Below, piece after piece: positions 61,136-64,000 of a stretch of DNA of 64,000 nucleotides; the stretch's first letter is position 1, and each line of letters begins with the position of its first letter. The position numbers and the translations under genes are program-made. Source of the DNA: Thuidium tamariscinum (lineage: Eukaryota; Streptophyta; Bryopsida; Hypnales; Thuidiaceae); NCBI GenBank assembly GCA_947034885.2, contig OX344756.2, positions 8,205,598 to 8,269,597 of the forward strand. The letters are read 5' to 3'. The notes under the pieces were generated by a model that was given only the letters and a program-made list of their open reading frames with translations, did no database searches and was not told where the DNA came from.

Positions 61136-61365
61136 CACTAGAAGAAAACCATGTTAGAATTGTTGAAAACACGTCATGTGGTTTGTGTTGAGTCCCTATT
61201 TACAAACGCAGTCAAAATGCAGTGAAAACACAAAAAAAACGCAGAAAAAGCATTTTTCTGCGTTTTTTTGTGTTTTCACTGCATTTTGACTGCGTTTGTA
61301 AATAGGGACTCAACACAAACCACATGACGTGTTTTCAACAATTCTAACATGGTTTTCTTCTAGTG
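61136..61365. mobile_element. CACTA-type foldback MITE, copy 2 (near-perfect palindrome)
   Basis: It starts CACTAGAAGAAAACCATGTT, ends with its complement, and is flanked by ATA (61133-61135, 61366-61368). The two 115-bp arms are complementary over their whole length apart from one or two bases at the centre (about 61250). Transcribed, it would form a 230-nt hairpin. The arms are far better matched than expected of old sequence. Confidence 0.9.
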
Positions 61366-61899
61366 ATAGGCCTCCAATGCAACTTTTGTCAATTGCACTT
61401 CCAATTATGGCAACAATCAAATCTTGAATTGATTAGTTTACCTTTCCTTTATGATAGTGTGTACTTTACCCATTTCTAATGCCTCTTTATATAATTTATT
61501 GTATATATGCCACTATACTCAAACAATCTTTCAAATTTTGGTCACATCATCCTTTAAGGCAATGATGCTATTTTATGAGCCTATGAAGTTGAGCATGTGA
61601 ACATAGAATAGGGATTTTATGAGCATAGAGATTAGAAATTTGAAGAAACATTAGAAAATCTAATTTTATTCATAAAAATAGATTCCATCTTAAAATTTGA
61701 ATCAAAATTTTTTATTTTTTAATAAATTTTAGTACTTACTTGCATAGATCTATTACCATAAACCTATTATTGTGATTATGTTGAATTCAAATGAAAATTC
61801 TAATTTTCAATCTTACTTAGAAGTATACATTACAAAAATGAAGAACTCAATTAATATAAAAAATGAATGGAGATGGAATTAAGTTTGTATAGAATATGG

Positions 61900-62470
61900 A
61901 TTAATCATTGTCTTATAGTAATGTAGATCCTTTTAGAACCTATGGAAAGGTGAACCTATAATTTTCTATTGATGTACAATTATTGGAGTTGTTTACATTT
62001 TAAAATAATAATTTATTGATAACGATCTTTGCTACACCAAATTTTATTTTGAATGATCATTGTCTTGTAGCATTATAAGTCTTCTCAGGGCCAATAAGAG
62101 GATATCAATTATTCCCTCTTCATTTGCAAGTTGGTGGACTTGTTTAAATTTTGGAAAAAAAAACTATCTTGTAGTAGTATAGGTCTTCTTAGACGCCAAT
62201 GTGGGTACTTATACTTTTATTTTAATGTAATAGTAATGAAACTTGTTAAGATTTTAAAAGAAAAATATTTGGTTGATAGGGATTATTTTTGTAAAAAATG
62301 AACTTAGTTACACAAGACTACTAATTAATTGATCATTGTTTTTCTACGGGGCCCATCAAAGGATTCACCTCTTCTTTTTTGATTTAATGATTGTTTAGTT
62401 GATTGCTCTCTTCTTGTTTCTTGGTACCTCTCAACACCAAGAAGAAGATTGAACATTTGTCATTTTCATA
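61900..62470 (+). repeat. Degenerate tandem array, unit about 110-165 bp
   Basis: About four units start with an ATCATTGTCTTGTAG-like string (61906, 62051, 62165, 62330), followed in the better copies by TATAGGTCTTCTTAGACGCC-like sequence. The last units merge into the foldback repeat at 62.5 kb, whose arms carry a similar CGCC/AAGAGGAG string. Confidence 0.45.
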
Positions 62471-62518
62471 TAATACTTATTAAACTTTGCTAAATTTTTG
62501 TAATTACTCTCTTTTGTT

Positions 62519-62775
62519 TTGCTTTTAAGTACTTCTTCTCATCAAGAGGAGTCCCATGGTTGCTATCCAAATTTATTTATTAATTAATTTATAAATTTAT
62601 AAATTTATAAATTTTTCCTGTAGTTGACCAATTGTGGGATTCCTCCTAGTGCCGAGGGGAATCCCACGACTGCAGGAATTTTTTTTTAATTTTCTTAAAA
62701 ATAAATAAATAAATTTGGATCATAACCATAAGACTCCTCTTGACGCCAAGACGTACTTAAAAGTAAGACAGAGGA
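62519..62775. mobile_element. Foldback repeat of about 255 bp
   Basis: The left arm (CTTTTAAGTACTTCTTCTCA, then CAAGAGGAGTCCCATGGTT and CCAAATTTATTTATT) is complementary to the right arm, which ends ACGTACTTAAAAGTAAG. The centre, near 62650, is GGATTCCTCCTAGTGCCGAG. It is an imperfect hairpin of about 120-bp arms, unclassified, with no clear target duplication. Confidence 0.6.
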
Positions 62776-64000
62776 GAGTAATCATAAAAGTTTAAATCTT
62801 AATGGAATAACCTTATTTGATTTCAAAAAAAATCTTAATTAGTCACCAATATTTTTTTCTCAAAATCTAACAAAAGACAATAAATGGTACAATAACGTTG
62901 CTTAAGGGACCACGATAATAGATTTACAATAATAGGTCTGTCATAATAGGCACTAAAATTTATGAAAGTTAATCAAATTTGGCCAAAAATTTCAAATGAA
63001 ATCTTAAATAAATTATATGCTCATAGGTTCATAGGCTTACAAACTCAAGCTCATAGGCTCACAAAATAGCAACCAACACCAAATTAGACATTCTTGCACT
63101 TGGCCAAGTGCACTCATTATACACACATTTGGGGCTTCAAAATCAATTTTTGTAAAATTTTGGTACCCCCTGAATAATAGAAAAATCTAATTTGATGTTC
63201 CATCCATCAAAATTGTTTTAGCTTGAGTTGTTAGTTTTTTAAAGCCTCTAATTCCTCTCTTTTAAAAAAAATATTATAGTAACGATCTTTTCATTAATTA
63301 ATACTTTTTCTTGTTTTCTGTATTTTGGTAATGATGTGCATATAACTATAACTTGATCATTGCACATTTTTCATGCAAACTTCAATTGCACATCAATAGT
63401 ATTTGCAACCACTTGTATAATCATTTACCATAATCATTCACATTTATATTAACTTACACTTTTCAATCATAATATCACCAAAAAAACAAGTAAATCAATT
63501 TTTTAAAATAGAGTCTTATTCTACACTTCTCTAGTAAGGTAGGAGGCTTGAACTCCAACAAGGCATTTTGAACCAAACATGACTCCAAGGTACATTTCAC
63601 TCTCTCCAACATACCAAAATATACAAATCATGTACATTCTAGGAGGTGGTCGCTTTTAGAGCCCTAGGCATTTCAACTTCAAAATTTCATAACTAATTCC
63701 ACAAAGCTCCAAAAAATATGAAACAACTTGGATTGGATGTCATTTTCCTCTTGTCTTTAAAAGATTATTTATTGAAAAATATTTCAAGATGTTTTTCCTC
63801 CCCAAAATTTAGCTTCAGTGGTTGCTTTATAGACCTCCTACCTTAGTCCTAGTCTCTATTGTTCCTGTTACTAAGTCACTTGTTTCATACGTACATCTCA
63901 GGTCAACCGAAAGTTCACTTTCAATCCTTGAATAGTAATATGTTATGGACCGGTGTTAAAGATTCTCCAACATCTTCATTTACGGACTCTGTACAAGCCT
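62776..64000. other. AT-rich non-coding end of window
   Basis: No supported gene. Short runs of repeated CATAGGCTCA-type words occur near 63020-63060. Confidence 0.35.

Overview
The window is nuclear DNA of a green-lineage eukaryote. The evidence is a plant-type IRE1 whose kinase carries DMG in place of DFG, a plant class I-like small heat-shock protein, a ubiquitin-S27a fusion with the plant-type tail, GT-AG introns, plant chromovirus fragments, and Stowaway-like, CACTA-like and PIF/Harbinger-like transposon debris. GC-richer exons in a very AT-rich, deeply nested repeat landscape suggest a large genome. I cannot name the species; an early-diverging land plant or relative is only a guess.

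Genes occupy only the first 9 kb. IRE1 (+, 96-4794, 5' end unresolved) is followed by two apparent 3'UTR introns. A two-exon HSP20 gene (-, 6505-7210) converges on IRE1. A ubiquitin-40S ribosomal protein S27a gene (+, 8239-9049, with a 22-nt first coding exon) is divergent from HSP20 across about 1 kb. All three belong to protein homeostasis, but nothing shows that they are co-regulated.

From 9.8 kb onward I find only transposons and decayed sequence. A Ty3/gypsy integrase scrap (9.86-10.26) and a tRNA-like SINE candidate precede a degenerate hAT transposase gene on the minus strand. That gene is split in two (10.60-11.57 and 16.59-17.85) by a 5-kb non-coding element, A. Removing A with one copy of a 3-bp duplication (CAT) restores a plausible reading across the break. 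Relatives of A are at 19.07-22.44 (E, minus strand), 26.29-39.14 (B), 34.69-39.02 (C, inserted inside B with a GAA duplication), 44.40 (D, fragment) and 46.4-59.25 (F, minus strand, heavily interrupted). The family has TTGTGAGC...GCTCACAA-type ends, apparent 3-bp target duplications, no coding capacity that I can see, and a TATA box about 1.2-1.6 kb from its 5' end in all five copies long enough to show it. This is the best candidate in the window for an undescribed element family.

Smaller elements sit in and around these copies: two related 0.93-kb elements with TTAA duplications and CCCC-starting inverted ends (piggyBac-like), two CACTA-type foldback MITEs, a Stowaway-like MITE, other foldback elements, a PIF/Harbinger transposase pseudogene (39.15-39.96), a LINE reverse-transcriptase pseudogene (46.75-49.42), a chromovirus integrase/chromodomain on the minus strand (51.48-53.91) split by a 1.75-kb GC-rich insert, an endonuclease/exonuclease/phosphatase fragment (53.91-54.97), two relics of one unidentified protein (31.2 and 55.3 kb), and several tandem arrays. 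No complete autonomous element was found.
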